This document shows, piece by piece, positions 1 through 7,021 of a DNA stretch of 7,650 bases (position 1 is its first letter; each line of letters starts with the position of its first letter). Position numbers and translations under genes: made by a program. Source of the DNA: JAFGPJ01 sp964439135 (GTDB lineage: Bacteria; Planctomycetota; Phycisphaerae; Sedimentisphaerales; Anaerobacaceae); contig CAYTNN010000219.1 in assembly GCA_964439135.1 (NCBI GenBank), positions 1-7,650 of the forward strand, given 5' to 3'. A model generated the notes under the pieces. That model was not told the DNA's origin. It saw only the letters and a program-made list of their open reading frames with translations, and searched no databases.

Positions 1-90
1 ATGGCTTCTGGCGTATTGACCATCCCCAAAGCCTTCGGCTTTGAGGCTGCCACCCAACCGCAGATTGACAATTTACATATTCATACATGA
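1..90 (+). CDS. Possible 3' tail of a convergent gene (29 residues, hypothetical)
   Basis: Plus-strand frame 1 is open from the left edge to a TGA at 88-90 and ends in QIDNLHIHT. Such an IDN-h-x-I ending is common at the C-terminal strand of secreted beta-sandwich domains, so this could be the tail of a gene entering from the left and ending 7 bases from the xthA stop. With only 29 residues this is weak. A minus-strand frame over the same bases is also open to the edge. Confidence 0.25.
   Translation: MASGVLTIPKAFGFEAATQPQIDNLHIHT
27..43. repeat. Small perfect inverted repeat downstream of xthA
   Basis: CAAAGCC-TTC-GGCTTTG is a perfect seven-base inverted repeat with a three-base loop, 55 bases beyond the xthA stop. 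Neither strand has a T-tract after it, so it is not a standard intrinsic terminator. It could be part of a dispersed intergenic repeat, or simply fall inside coding sequence. Confidence 0.3.
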
Positions 91-97
91 CAAACTA

Positions 98-871
98 TTA
101 GGGCCAGTCGAATTCGGCGACGATGGGAGTATGGTCGCTCGGCCGTTCGGCGGCGCGGGGCTTTTTATCTATGTAGCAGGCGGTGCTTTTTTCCGCTAAG
201 GGTGGCGTGGCCATGATGTGGTCCAGTCGCCAGCCGAGATTGCGGTCGAATGTGTTTCTCATTCGATAGTCCCAGAACGAATATTCGCCGGACTTGCTGC
301 AGTGCTTTCGAAATACGTCTACGAAGCCCCAGGCCATAACTTCTTCCAGGGCCTTGTGCACGTCGGGATGAAAGCATACGTGCCCCAGCAGCGTTTTCGG
401 ATCGTATACATCGATGGGCTTTGGGGCGATGTTCAGGTCGCCTACCCAAAGCACGGCGTCTTCCGGCGTGAAATTCCGCTGGAAATAGCTGAACAGCCGG
501 CCGAACCAGTCGAGTTTGTACTGGAACTTTACGGATTCGGGCAGGTAGCCCTGCGGGACATAGGTGTTGACTATTGTTATGCCGTTGATGTTCGCTTTGA
601 TAAGACGGGGCTCGTCCCTCGGCTCATCGGGCAGGCCGTATTCCACCTGCTCGATTTGGTGCCTGCTGAATATGGCGACGCCGTTGTAGCTTTTCTGACC
701 TTTGAAAACATAATGATAGCCGATATCGTCGAACGCCTCAGCGGGGAAATCGACGTCCTGAACTTTGGTTTCCTGCACGCAGAGGACATCAACCTGATGG
801 TCGGCGAGCCATTTAAGGACTATAGGCAAACGTACACGCAAGGAGTTTACATTAAAGCTTGCTATTTTCAT
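98..871 (-). CDS. xthA: Exodeoxyribonuclease III (AP endonuclease, ExoIII/XthA family)
   Basis: A complete 257-residue enzyme of the endonuclease/exonuclease/phosphatase fold that cleaves DNA at abasic sites and degrades one strand 3' to 5' in cytoplasmic base-excision repair. Its numbering runs close to E. coli ExoIII. N7 lies in the opening MKIASFNVNS, E34 in QETK binds the metal, and Y104 lies in NTYVPQG. D145 and N147 are in GDLNIAP, D217 in RLDHI, and the closing D246-H247 pair in SDHTP. All catalytic residues are present, so the gene should be functional. The start is fixed by the invariant N-terminus. It directly abuts the DUF1028 stop (TAAATG), with no clear Shine-Dalgarno sequence nearby, which suggests re-initiation by ribosomes finishing DUF1028. 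The stop is TAA. It has no signal peptide, unlike the exported glycan enzymes upstream, so it is probably a housekeeping neighbour rather than part of their pathway. Confidence 0.97.
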   Translation of the reverse strand: MKIASFNVNSLRVRLPIVLKWLADHQVDVLCVQETKVQDVDFPAEAFDDIGYHYVFKGQKSYNGVAIFSRHQIEQVEYGLPDEPRDEPRLIKANINGITIVNTYVPQGYLPESVKFQYKLDWFGRLFSYFQRNFTPEDAVLWVGDLNIAPKPIDVYDPKTLLGHVCFHPDVHKALEEVMAWGFVDVFRKHCSKSGEYSFWDYRMRNTFDRNLGWRLDHIMATPPLAEKSTACYIDKKPRAAERPSDHTPIVAEFDWP

Positions 872-1477
872 TTACTGTTCGGTTTTAGTTGGAGGTTTGG
901 TCCTGCCGGTGCGGGGATTTTCGAACGGCAGCTTGCCGCCTCGCCAGGCGCCTTTGGCCTCGTGGTCCAGGGCGGCGTATTGTTTGGCAAGATCGATTAC
1001 GGCGTCGTCGCTCTTGTCGACGTACAGTTCGAGCCAGTAGCCGTCGACGCCTTGCTTTGCGACGCGGATGCCGGCCGCCAGGCGTCCCCGATGGTCACCG
1101 CCGGCACAATCGCCCGCTATCATGACCGCCATCAAACGGTCCGCCAGGCTGCCTTCGGTCTGTTCGTATGCCCTTGCCATGGCGAAGACCACCTCTTGGC
1201 CGGCCAGCGTATTACCCTGACACGCGTAGTATTTACCCGATACGGCTCCCCACCACGTGCCCGACGGATCGGCATTGGCGGGATTTCGGTTTGCCGCCCG
1301 GCCAGACATATCGATTATGGCAAGTTGGCGCTTGTCACGCTGGTCATCATCGCGCAGCAGCTCGGCCAGGACCTGCTCGGGCAGGTCGCCTTTGGCGAGC
1401 ATATCAAGTGCAGGCTGGCCCCAGTCCGGGTTGTGCCAATGCTGCGTGCAGAACGCTCCGACGCCGGCCCGCGCGTA
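872..1477 (-). CDS. DUF1028 protein, C-terminal part (5' end lost in scaffold gap)
   Basis: The 201 visible residues carry the hallmarks of DUF1028. These are ARAGVGAFCTQ (2-12), NPDWGQPALDMLAKG (16-30), a DDDQRDKRQLAIID stretch (43-56), CQGNTLAG (86-93) and AGGDHRGR (125-132), followed by LYVDKSDDAVIDL (151-163). As I recall, the family has an Ntn-hydrolase-like fold, and its conserved N-terminal strand (the S-I-V-A region and about 30 further residues) is the part missing here. The function is unknown; family members are often annotated as putative hydrolases. The charged, proline-containing tail (about 184-201) extends beyond the usual domain end. The TAA stop is followed immediately by the xthA ATG, so the two genes very probably share a message. 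Whether the protein is secreted cannot be told because its start lies in the gap. The Pfam match is confident, the boundaries are not. Confidence 0.85.
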   Translation of the reverse strand, partial: YARAGVGAFCTQHWHNPDWGQPALDMLAKGDLPEQVLAELLRDDDQRDKRQLAIIDMSGRAANRNPANADPSGTWWGAVSGKYYACQGNTLAGQEVVFAMARAYEQTEGSLADRLMAVMIAGDCAGGDHRGRLAAGIRVAKQGVDGYWLELYVDKSDDAVIDLAKQYAALDHEAKGAWRGGKLPFENPRTGRTKPPTKTEQ

Positions 1478-1577
1478 NNNNNNNNNNNNNNNNNNNNNNN
1501 NNNNNNNNNNNNNNNNNNNNNNNNNNNNNNNNNNNNNNNNNNNNNNNNNNNNNNNNNNNNNNNNNNNNNNNNNNNNN
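1478..1577. other. Assembly gap of 100 N between the beta-helix and DUF1028 genes
   Basis: Exactly 100 N. The right flank ends within the last beta-helix rungs, before the family's C-terminal end. The left flank starts inside DUF1028, after the point where its N-terminal strand should already have passed. The real gap must therefore hold the end of one gene and the start of the next, plausibly several hundred bases. The continuous frame across it is accidental. Confidence 0.85.
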
Positions 1578-3430
1578 AGCGGCATGGCTTTGTTTTCGAC
1601 GTCGAGCCATTTTCCGCCGAAGGAGATATTCCGCCGGACAATATTGCCGCTTGGCCGGCCCGGAGAATCGTCGAGGATATTGACGAGGCGTGGATATTTT
1701 TCGCTCCAGGGCGGCTGCTTGTACGGCATTGCCTTGAGTCGCTGCGGCAGCGTGCCGTCCGCCTCGACATGATATGCCATCCAGCCGATTCCGCGGGCGT
1801 CGACGTGAACCGAGGACTCGCAATCCACGAAAATGTTATTCTCGATGAGATTATCCCGGCCGCCGCCGATGAACGCCGCCTGGCCCGCGCGGTTGAAAAC
1901 GTTACCGATGATGGATATTCCGCTTGCCGCATCGTCCAGATACACGGCCATGGCACCGTAAAGGCCCGGACCTTTGATGTCGTGGAAATAATTATGGCGT
2001 ATAATTGTTCCTCTCGCCGTCCAGTCGCGGCCCATATAAAAAGCCCCGACGTCGCCGGTCTCGAAGCACACGTTATGTATTTCGTTAAACTCGATCGTGT
2101 GGTCGTTTCCGCCGAGCTGGATTGCATTGTGGGGACCGTCGTGAATCACATTGTGCGCGACCTGATTGCCGACACCGTTTACGGAGACGGCGGGCCGATA
2201 GGTTCTGTAAATGCGCCCGAAGTGATGTATATGATTATTCGCCGCGCGATGTCCTGCGGGCGTTAGGCTTTTACGCTCGCCCCCGCTTAAAGACACGCCG
2301 CCTTCGGCGGTGCGATAGATGTCACAGCCAAGTACAGAATTGTTGCTGCCGCCCGAAATGTTTACCGCCCAGCTTCCGGTGTTTCTGATAGTGCAGCCGG
2401 CGACCGTGTTTCCCGTACCGCCGGATATGGTTACTGCGGTGGATCGAGTCGCTTCCAGCACGAGATCGCGAATAGTCACCCATGAGCAGTCCTTCAGCAC
2501 AAACAAATGCCGGAGCGTTGAGAGAACTGCTTTGCCCTGATCTATGGGCGCCGGAGGCAGGAAATAGAGGATTCCTTTCTGCCGGTCAAGATACCACTCG
2601 CCGGGCCGGTCCAGCTCGGCAAGTATATTGAGCGCGTAGTATCGCTGTCCCTTGCGATAGCCGTAGTTGTGGTAGGGGGGGACAGTTGAAATCACGCGTT
2701 TCTCGGTATCTATAGATGAGACTTTCTCAAATGAGTCTGACCAGTCCCAAAACCAGTATCCGTGAAGCCATATTTCCTGTTCACCGGCCCAGCGTTTGGG
2801 ACGGTCGTCCGAGTACGTGAATTTCCCCTCGCGCGTGCCCTTAATGCCATGGGTGGTGTTGGGTGTTTCTCCGACGACATCGACAATTTGCAGGAAACCT
2901 TCGTTTGGCCAGCGGGCAAGCTGCATGGGCTCGTCCCGAAAGAAAAGTTCCAGGCGGTTTGACTGGGCGGCCACCTGCCCATAGTCGGAGATTCCCGCCG
3001 CCTTGAGGTCGGCACAGACAACCTTTTCCCGGACGGAGACATCGAGCCGGTTGAGTATCTCCGGATCCGTTACCGGCTGAAATCCTTTCACTTGCCGCCC
3101 ACCGACTATGCGGACCTCCTGCCCGGATTGTCCCCGGTAGACGATTGGGGCATTCCTGGTGCCCGAGTCCTCGTTTGATAATGTCAAAGGTTCGTTCACA
3201 TAATACGTACCGGCCTCAATCCATACGGTTACTCCTGCCTGGGGTAAATTCGGGCTTTTTTTCAGCTCACGAACGGCACTGCCGGCGCGCTGTAGTGTTG
3301 CGAAAGGTTGTGCCTGCGTTCCGGGATTTGTGTCACTCCCGCCGGTTGAAACAAAAAAGTCAGTACCGCCGAACAGCGGGCAAGATAAAACCAGAATCAT
3401 GAGGCCTGCATAGAGATATTTTCGAATCAT
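1578..3430 (-). CDS. Secreted right-handed parallel beta-helix protein, GH141-like; 3' end lost in scaffold gap
   Basis: 617 residues are visible before the gap. A signal peptide (about 1-21) may end at a lipid-modified C17 (VLSC), otherwise near FGG. Next comes the entry motif of this family, FFVSTGGSDTNPGT (25-38) with QPFATLQRA, then VTVWIEAGTYYV (67-78) and APIVYRG. From about 310 to 540 there are repeated beta-helix rungs (runs such as NTVAGCTIRN, NSVLGCDIY, HTIEFNEIHN, GTIIRHNYFHDI, DNLIENNIFVDC). The layout matches GH141, whose founding member BT1002 is an alpha-L-fucosidase acting on rhamnogalacturonan II; another member is a xylanase. D460 (ETGD) and D499/D500 (YLDD) are plausible catalytic carboxylates by analogy with the two aspartates reported there. 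The family's usual C-terminal end is missing. The following DUF1028 sequence, although in frame through the N run, is judged a separate gene. The fold is certain, the GH141 assignment likely, the substrate unknown. Confidence 0.85.
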
Positions 3431-3476
3431 TATTCGTCCTGTATAATTTTAACGATAATAGTTCTGTTATAAGCCG
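3431..3476 (-). promoter_or_regulatory. Short intergenic spacer with the beta-helix gene's ribosome binding site
   Basis: An AT-rich spacer of 46 bases between the GH97 TAG stop and the next ATG. AGGA (3440-3437) lies six bases before the start codon and supports that start. I see no terminator hairpin with a T-tract on the minus strand, which fits co-transcription of the two genes. Confidence 0.6.
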
Positions 3477-5294
3477 CTATTTGATTATCGCAGCCCAGCC
3501 GCCTCCGGGTGCCAGCTTGATTTTCATTTTATCTCGGGCGGAGACTTTCTTAGTCTCTTTCTTGTAATCGTTGCCGATTCGGTCGGCGTTGATTCCATCT
3601 TTATAAATGTCGATGGTGTGTTGGCCCGGTTCAAGGAATGAAAAATCAACCGTCAGCTCTCGGGCAGTCCAGTCGGTCATGGCTCCGACGTACCACTCGG
3701 CTCCGTTCTTGCGGGCTACCAGCACGTAATCGGCTACCTTCGCATCCAGCACCTTCGTTTCGTCCCAGACGGTCGGCACCTTGGCAAGAAATTCCATACA
3801 CTCGGGTTCTCTGAGGTAGTTGGAAGGGCTGTCGGCCAGCATCTGGAGCGGGCTTTCGTAAACGACGTACATCGCCAACTGGTGGCAGCGGGTGCCCGAA
3901 CTCATCGGCCGGTTGAAGATAGATTGGAAATCACTCTTTTGGGCGTTGATCATTGCGCCCGGCGTATAATCCATTGGTCCGGCTACCATCCGGGTAAACG
4001 GAATCGTCACGTTGTGCTCCGGATTGGCGTCCTCGCTCCATTTGCTGTGCTCAAGTCCTCGCAGTCCTTCGCGGGTGATAAGGTTCGGATACGCCCGCCT
4101 CAGGCCGGTCGGTTTATACGAGCCGTGGAAATCGACGAGCATGTGGCGCTTGGCCGTCTCTTTGGTGATTTTGTGGTAGAAATTGACCATCTGCTGATCA
4201 TCCCTCTGCATGAAGTCGACTTTGAGCCCCTTTGCGCCCCATCGCTGAAACTGGTCCATTGCTACATCCAACTGGTCGTCCAGAGTTTTCCAGATGACCC
4301 AGGGAATGATTCCGACATTCTTGCTCCTGGCGTAGCGGAACAATTCCTCGACGTCCATGCCTTCGCTGATTTTCGTAAGATCACCGAGCACGTACCAGCC
4401 TTCGTCGAGAATGATGTATTCGATGCCGTATTTCGCCGCGAAGTCGATATAATATTTATACGTTTCGGTATTGACACCCGCCCTGAAATCTACGCCGTAG
4501 ATGTTGTTGTAGTTCCACCAGTCCCAGGCCACTTTCCCCGGTTTGATCCAGGATGTATCGTCCAGTTGAAGGGGCTTGCCCAGCTTGTAAACCATCTGGC
4601 TTTCGATCAGGTCACCGTCCTTTTCGGCGACTATCAGCACCCGCCAGGGAAAACTTCGCCGGCCGCTGGTTTTCGCTATGAAATCGGCGCGTTTGGTCAC
4701 CGGCACATCCCGGTCGTTTTGGGCTTTCTCGGCCAGCGCGAAAGCGGGGAATTTTCCGTAGAGACTCTCGTTGCCGCCTCCGCGAAGGTACAGACCCGGA
4801 TAATCTTCCAGGTCNNNNNNNNNNNNNNNNNNNNNNNNNNNNNNNNNNNNNNNNNNNNNNNNNNNNNNNNNNNNNNNNNNNNNNNNNNNNNNNNNNNNNN
4901 NNNNNNNNNNNNNNGCGCCGTCGTCGTACGCTCTGCAGATAAGCCCGAATCCACCCTTGAATTCGATGGACATCTCATTGAACTTGTCGGCAATAACTTT
5001 GCTCTTGATCCGGACGGGCGGAATGATTTGCTCATCTATGCTTCTGCGTTTGACTTCAACAACTTCCGGGTTTGCGCCGAGAATCCGGTTGCCGCTCAGT
5101 CTCAGCGATATAGGGGACGGCTTGATTAGTTGCTTCGATTTATAGCCGAGCGAGTAAAATATCTTCTGCTCGACATCGACCTTCAGCCGGAGGTTTTTAT
5201 CGGGGGAGGTAACCTCATATTCTCTGCCGAATGATTCTACGCCGAACGATATCGATATCACGAATAACAATGCTAATACTTTGTACCTGTTCAT
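3477..5294 (-). CDS. GH97 glycoside hydrolase, retaining (alpha-galactosidase-like), secreted; interrupted by a scaffold gap
   Basis: Residues 1-23 form a Sec signal peptide. An N-terminal beta-sandwich (about 24-245) leads into the TIM-barrel (about 250-500) and a C-terminal beta domain ending in GGGWAAIIK. GH97 landmarks include AYDDG (122-126), DLEDYPGLYL (161-170), DDTSWIKPGK (245-254), ILDEGWY (295-301), KVDF (358-361) and REGLRGLE (408-415). D360 fits the nucleophile of retaining members and E415 the acid/base. Their 55-residue spacing equals that of D415/E470 in Bacteroides BtGal97b as I recall it. E409 fits a calcium ligand, and G391 in FHG replaces the base glutamate of inverting SusB-type enzymes. 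This favours a retaining alpha-galactosidase over an alpha-glucosidase. 34 codons are N, and the real gap is probably longer. The ATG is preceded by AGAAAGG (5308-5302). The gene stands 46 bases upstream of the beta-helix gene, probably in one operon. Confidence 0.95.
   Translation of the reverse strand: MNRYKVLALLFVISISFGVESFGREYEVTSPDKNLRLKVDVEQKIFYSLGYKSKQLIKPSPISLRLSGNRILGANPEVVEVKRRSIDEQIIPPVRIKSKVIADKFNEMSIEFKGGFGLICRAYDDGXXXXXXXXXXXXXXXXXXXXXXXXXXXXXXXXXXDLEDYPGLYLRGGGNESLYGKFPAFALAEKAQNDRDVPVTKRADFIAKTSGRRSFPWRVLIVAEKDGDLIESQMVYKLGKPLQLDDTSWIKPGKVAWDWWNYNNIYGVDFRAGVNTETYKYYIDFAAKYGIEYIILDEGWYVLGDLTKISEGMDVEELFRYARSKNVGIIPWVIWKTLDDQLDVAMDQFQRWGAKGLKVDFMQRDDQQMVNFYHKITKETAKRHMLVDFHGSYKPTGLRRAYPNLITREGLRGLEHSKWSEDANPEHNVTIPFTRMVAGPMDYTPGAMINAQKSDFQSIFNRPMSSGTRCHQLAMYVVYESPLQMLADSPSNYLREPECMEFLAKVPTVWDETKVLDAKVADYVLVARKNGAEWYVGAMTDWTARELTVDFSFLEPGQHTIDIYKDGINADRIGNDYKKETKKVSARDKMKIKLAPGGGWAAIIK
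4815..4914. other. Assembly gap of 100 N inside the GH97 gene
   Basis: A run of exactly 100 N, the usual placeholder for a gap of unknown length. It falls in the N-terminal beta-sandwich of GH97 between AYDDG and DLEDYPG. In relatives I recall about 75-85 residues between these motifs, whereas the gap allows 34. The true missing sequence is probably 240-270 bases. The reading frame across it is preserved only by the placeholder length. Confidence 0.85.
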
Positions 5295-5337
5295 CTCTCA
5301 ACCTTTCTCTTTTTTAAGTAATAAATCTGGTAACGTC

Positions 5338-5354
5338 CTATATTGCACATATAG
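5338..5354. promoter_or_regulatory. Palindrome overlapping the candidate -10 box (possible operator)
   Basis: CTATAT-TGCAC-ATATAG is a perfect inverted repeat with six-base arms around a five-base centre. It overlaps the predicted -10 element and start point of the GH97 promoter candidate, where a repressor would bind. No regulator gene is in the window. In AT-rich DNA a six-base repeat can arise by chance. Confidence 0.22.
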
Positions 5355-5380
5355 TAAAGCATAAAGCGTGTTTATGACAA
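5351..5380 (-). promoter_or_regulatory. Candidate sigma70-type promoter for the GH97 transcript
   Basis: Read on the minus strand, TTGTCA (5380-5375, five of six matches to TTGACA) is followed after 18 bases by TACTAT (5356-5351, four of six matches to TATAAT). A start a few bases downstream would leave an untranslated leader of about 50 bases before the GH97 ATG. It is a fair match in an AT-rich region, where chance matches are common, so confidence is modest. Confidence 0.35.
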
Positions 5381-5505
5381 TGATATACTATTTTTCCTTC
5401 CTGTAATATGGTGTTTATTTGTAGTCAGGGCGTAAAAGTTCTTGAGAATAGTTAACTTACTTGTAAATGTTGCCGATAAGAGCATTAAAGTTATTTTCCT
5501 TGCAG

Positions 5506-5547
5506 ACAGCTCTTGTCGCGTCTCCCTCCTTGACAGGAGCTGTTTTT
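5506..5547 (+). terminator. Stem-loop with plus-strand T-tract between the sulfatase and GH97 genes
   Basis: The arms ACAGCTCTTGTC (5506-5517) and GACAGGAGCTGT (5532-5543) form a 12-base stem with a 14-base loop. One pair is a U-G wobble if the plus strand is transcribed but becomes a C-A mismatch on the minus strand. A run of T (5543-5547) follows on the plus strand only; on the minus strand the hairpin is followed by CTGCAAGG with no U-tract. By shape it is therefore an intrinsic terminator for plus-strand transcription. It also lies 36 bases beyond the sulfatase stop, where a minus-strand terminator or 3'-end stabilising hairpin would be expected. The hairpin is clear; its direction and role are uncertain. 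Confidence 0.55.
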
Positions 5548-5578
5548 ATGCGCTTGATCAGGGCGATGCTCGCGCCTA

Positions 5579-7021
5579 TTAGGATTTAGCTTTGGGTAAA
5601 GGGAACACTTCCGATTCGGTCCGGCCGGTCCTGAACATCTCGGCCATCTTTGCGACGACTTCGGGGTATTCATCAGCCAGATCCTTCGATTCTGCGATAT
5701 CGCTATCAAGGTCATAAAGCTCTATTTTCCTGCCGGGCTTGAGACGAAGGGCCTTCCACTTACCCATGCGGATTGCCTGCTGACCGCGCAGTTCCCAGTA
5801 CATATATTCGTGCTTTTTCTGCTCCTGATCTCGTCCTAATAGAGTAGGCAGCATGGAAATGCCATCGATATCCCCCGGTGGATCTTTGCCTATGAGTTCG
5901 CAACAGGTCGGCAAAAAATCCCAGAAGGCCGAGATATGATTACTCGTGCCGGCAGCTTTGATCCTGCCTGGCCAGCGGGCGATATAAGGCACACGTATCC
6001 CGCCCTCGTAAACGGAAGCTTTAAGGCCGCGCAAAGGTTTGGCGCTTTCGAAAAATGCCGAGTCCGATCCGCCGTTGAAAGTCGGGCCGTTGTCGCTGGT
6101 AAATATGACAAGCGTATTATCGTCGAGTGCCAGGTCTTTCAGCAGAGACATAATCCGGCCCACGTCCTTGTCCATTCGCGTTACCATGGCCGCGTAGCAG
6201 GCCCGCGGATCCGGATGGGCAAAATACCCTTTGTTACCCTTGTACGGCGGATCGGGCCATTTGTCACGATATTCCGCCAGCGAGTCTTCCGGCACTTGAA
6301 GGGCCATATGTGGTATGGTGAAGGGAACATAAAGAAAGAAGGGGTTGTCCTTGTTGGTCCTGATAAACTTCAGGGCCTCCTTTGCTATCAGATCGTGGGA
6401 ATAAACCTGCTCTTTTCCATCCTTGTTGGCCTCGATCCATTCAATCTCGCCGTCACGCCAGAGGTGATTGGGATAGAACGTATGAGCCTGACGCTGGCAT
6501 ATATAACCGTAGAAATGGTCGAAGCCCTGCTTGTTCGGATCTCCCGTCGTGCCAACAATTCCGAGGCCCCATTTTCCGAACGCCCCGGTAGTGTAACCTG
6601 CATCTTTGAGTATCCCGGCGACTGTGACGGTGCCGGCTTCGAGCGGCCACTGTCCGCCGATGGTTGAGCCCAACACCCATCCCTCGGTACCGCCCATCTG
6701 CTTGTTGCCGCGAACCTGTGTGTGGCCCGTGTGCAGGCCCGTCATTAAAGCGCAGCGTGATGGTGCACATACCGGATTGCCTGAGTAGTGCTGCGTAAAC
6801 TTCATGCCTTCGGCGGCAAGTTTGTCTATATTGGGCGTTTTAATCTTCTTTTGGCCGTAGCAGCCGAGTTCCGCGTAGCCCAAGTCGTCTGCCATGATAT
6901 AAACGATGTTGGGTTTTTTCCTGCGTTTCGTAGAATTTGATTGAATTGCGTCTGTACGGCAGGATAAGGCCAGGGCAGCGGCGCCGAATCCGGCAGCTTT
7001 CAAAAAATCACGTCGTTTCAC
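5579..7021 (-). CDS. Tat-exported type I sulfatase (arylsulfatase A-like, formylglycine-dependent)
   Basis: This 480-residue protein should hydrolyse sulfate esters, probably on a polysaccharide, outside the cytoplasm. The start is GTG, supported by GGAGG six bases upstream and by the twin-arginine signal it creates (RRDFLK at 3-8, then an Ala/Gly/Leu-rich stretch). C21 after ALS could be a lipidation site, although the box is not canonical. The sulfatase domain begins at PNIVYIMADDLG (37-48). D45, D46, D310 and N311 are the expected calcium ligands. C85 in C-A-P-S-R is the cysteine converted to formylglycine, and R89, K150, H238 and K334 are likely active-site residues. D45/D46 to C85 spans 40 residues, as I recall for human arylsulfatase A. 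The usual GKWHLG motif reads GKWGLG here (149-154), so the His is absent. The C-terminal subdomain (about 400-475) is ordinary. A maturation enzyme (FGE or anSME) is needed and is not in the window. The exact substrate and SulfAtlas subfamily cannot be told from sequence reading. Confidence 0.96.
   Translation of the reverse strand: MKRRDFLKAAGFGAAALALSCRTDAIQSNSTKRRKKPNIVYIMADDLGYAELGCYGQKKIKTPNIDKLAAEGMKFTQHYSGNPVCAPSRCALMTGLHTGHTQVRGNKQMGGTEGWVLGSTIGGQWPLEAGTVTVAGILKDAGYTTGAFGKWGLGIVGTTGDPNKQGFDHFYGYICQRQAHTFYPNHLWRDGEIEWIEANKDGKEQVYSHDLIAKEALKFIRTNKDNPFFLYVPFTIPHMALQVPEDSLAEYRDKWPDPPYKGNKGYFAHPDPRACYAAMVTRMDKDVGRIMSLLKDLALDDNTLVIFTSDNGPTFNGGSDSAFFESAKPLRGLKASVYEGGIRVPYIARWPGRIKAAGTSNHISAFWDFLPTCCELIGKDPPGDIDGISMLPTLLGRDQEQKKHEYMYWELRGQQAIRMGKWKALRLKPGRKIELYDLDSDIAESKDLADEYPEVVAKMAEMFRTGRTESEVFPLPKAKS

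Larger units (their letters stand above)
5295..5578. other. AT-rich intergenic region
   Basis: These 284 bases separate the sulfatase stop from the GH97 start and form the only long non-coding stretch in the window. The region is clearly richer in A and T than the genes. It holds the stem-loop at 5506-5547, a sigma70-like promoter candidate reading into GH97 (5351-5380), an overlapping 17-base palindrome (5338-5354) and the GH97 ribosome binding site. I see no tRNA, rRNA or recognisable riboswitch. The short plus-strand frames in it are unconvincing. Confidence 0.7.

Noticed and set aside
218..2266. Long plus-strand frame of 682 codons
   Set aside because: It lies antisense to xthA, DUF1028 and the beta-helix gene, crosses the N run, and matches no family I know; the minus-strand frames have clear motifs.
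872..3430. A genuine new beta-helix/DUF1028 fusion enzyme
   Set aside because: The join lies entirely in a 100 N placeholder and both domains are incomplete at the join.
3882..5129. Plus-strand frame of 415 codons opposite GH97
   Set aside because: An antisense shadow of a well-conserved gene that also passes through N.
5357..5368. Resemblance of CGCTTTATGCTT to the E. coli lac promoter spacer
   Set aside because: A short coincidence in AT-rich DNA; the -35 and -10 positions do not correspond to those of lac.
5467..5589. Plus-strand mini-frame of 40 codons starting at an ATG in the intergenic region
   Set aside because: It has no ribosome binding site, runs through the stem-loop and ends inside the sulfatase gene; no recognisable sequence.
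5491..5715. Minus-strand frame of 74 codons overlapping the sulfatase end
   Set aside because: Out of frame with the sulfatase and without its own start signal.
5936..6667. Plus-strand frame of 243 codons opposite the sulfatase
   Set aside because: An antisense shadow; the sulfatase carries all its catalytic motifs on the other strand.
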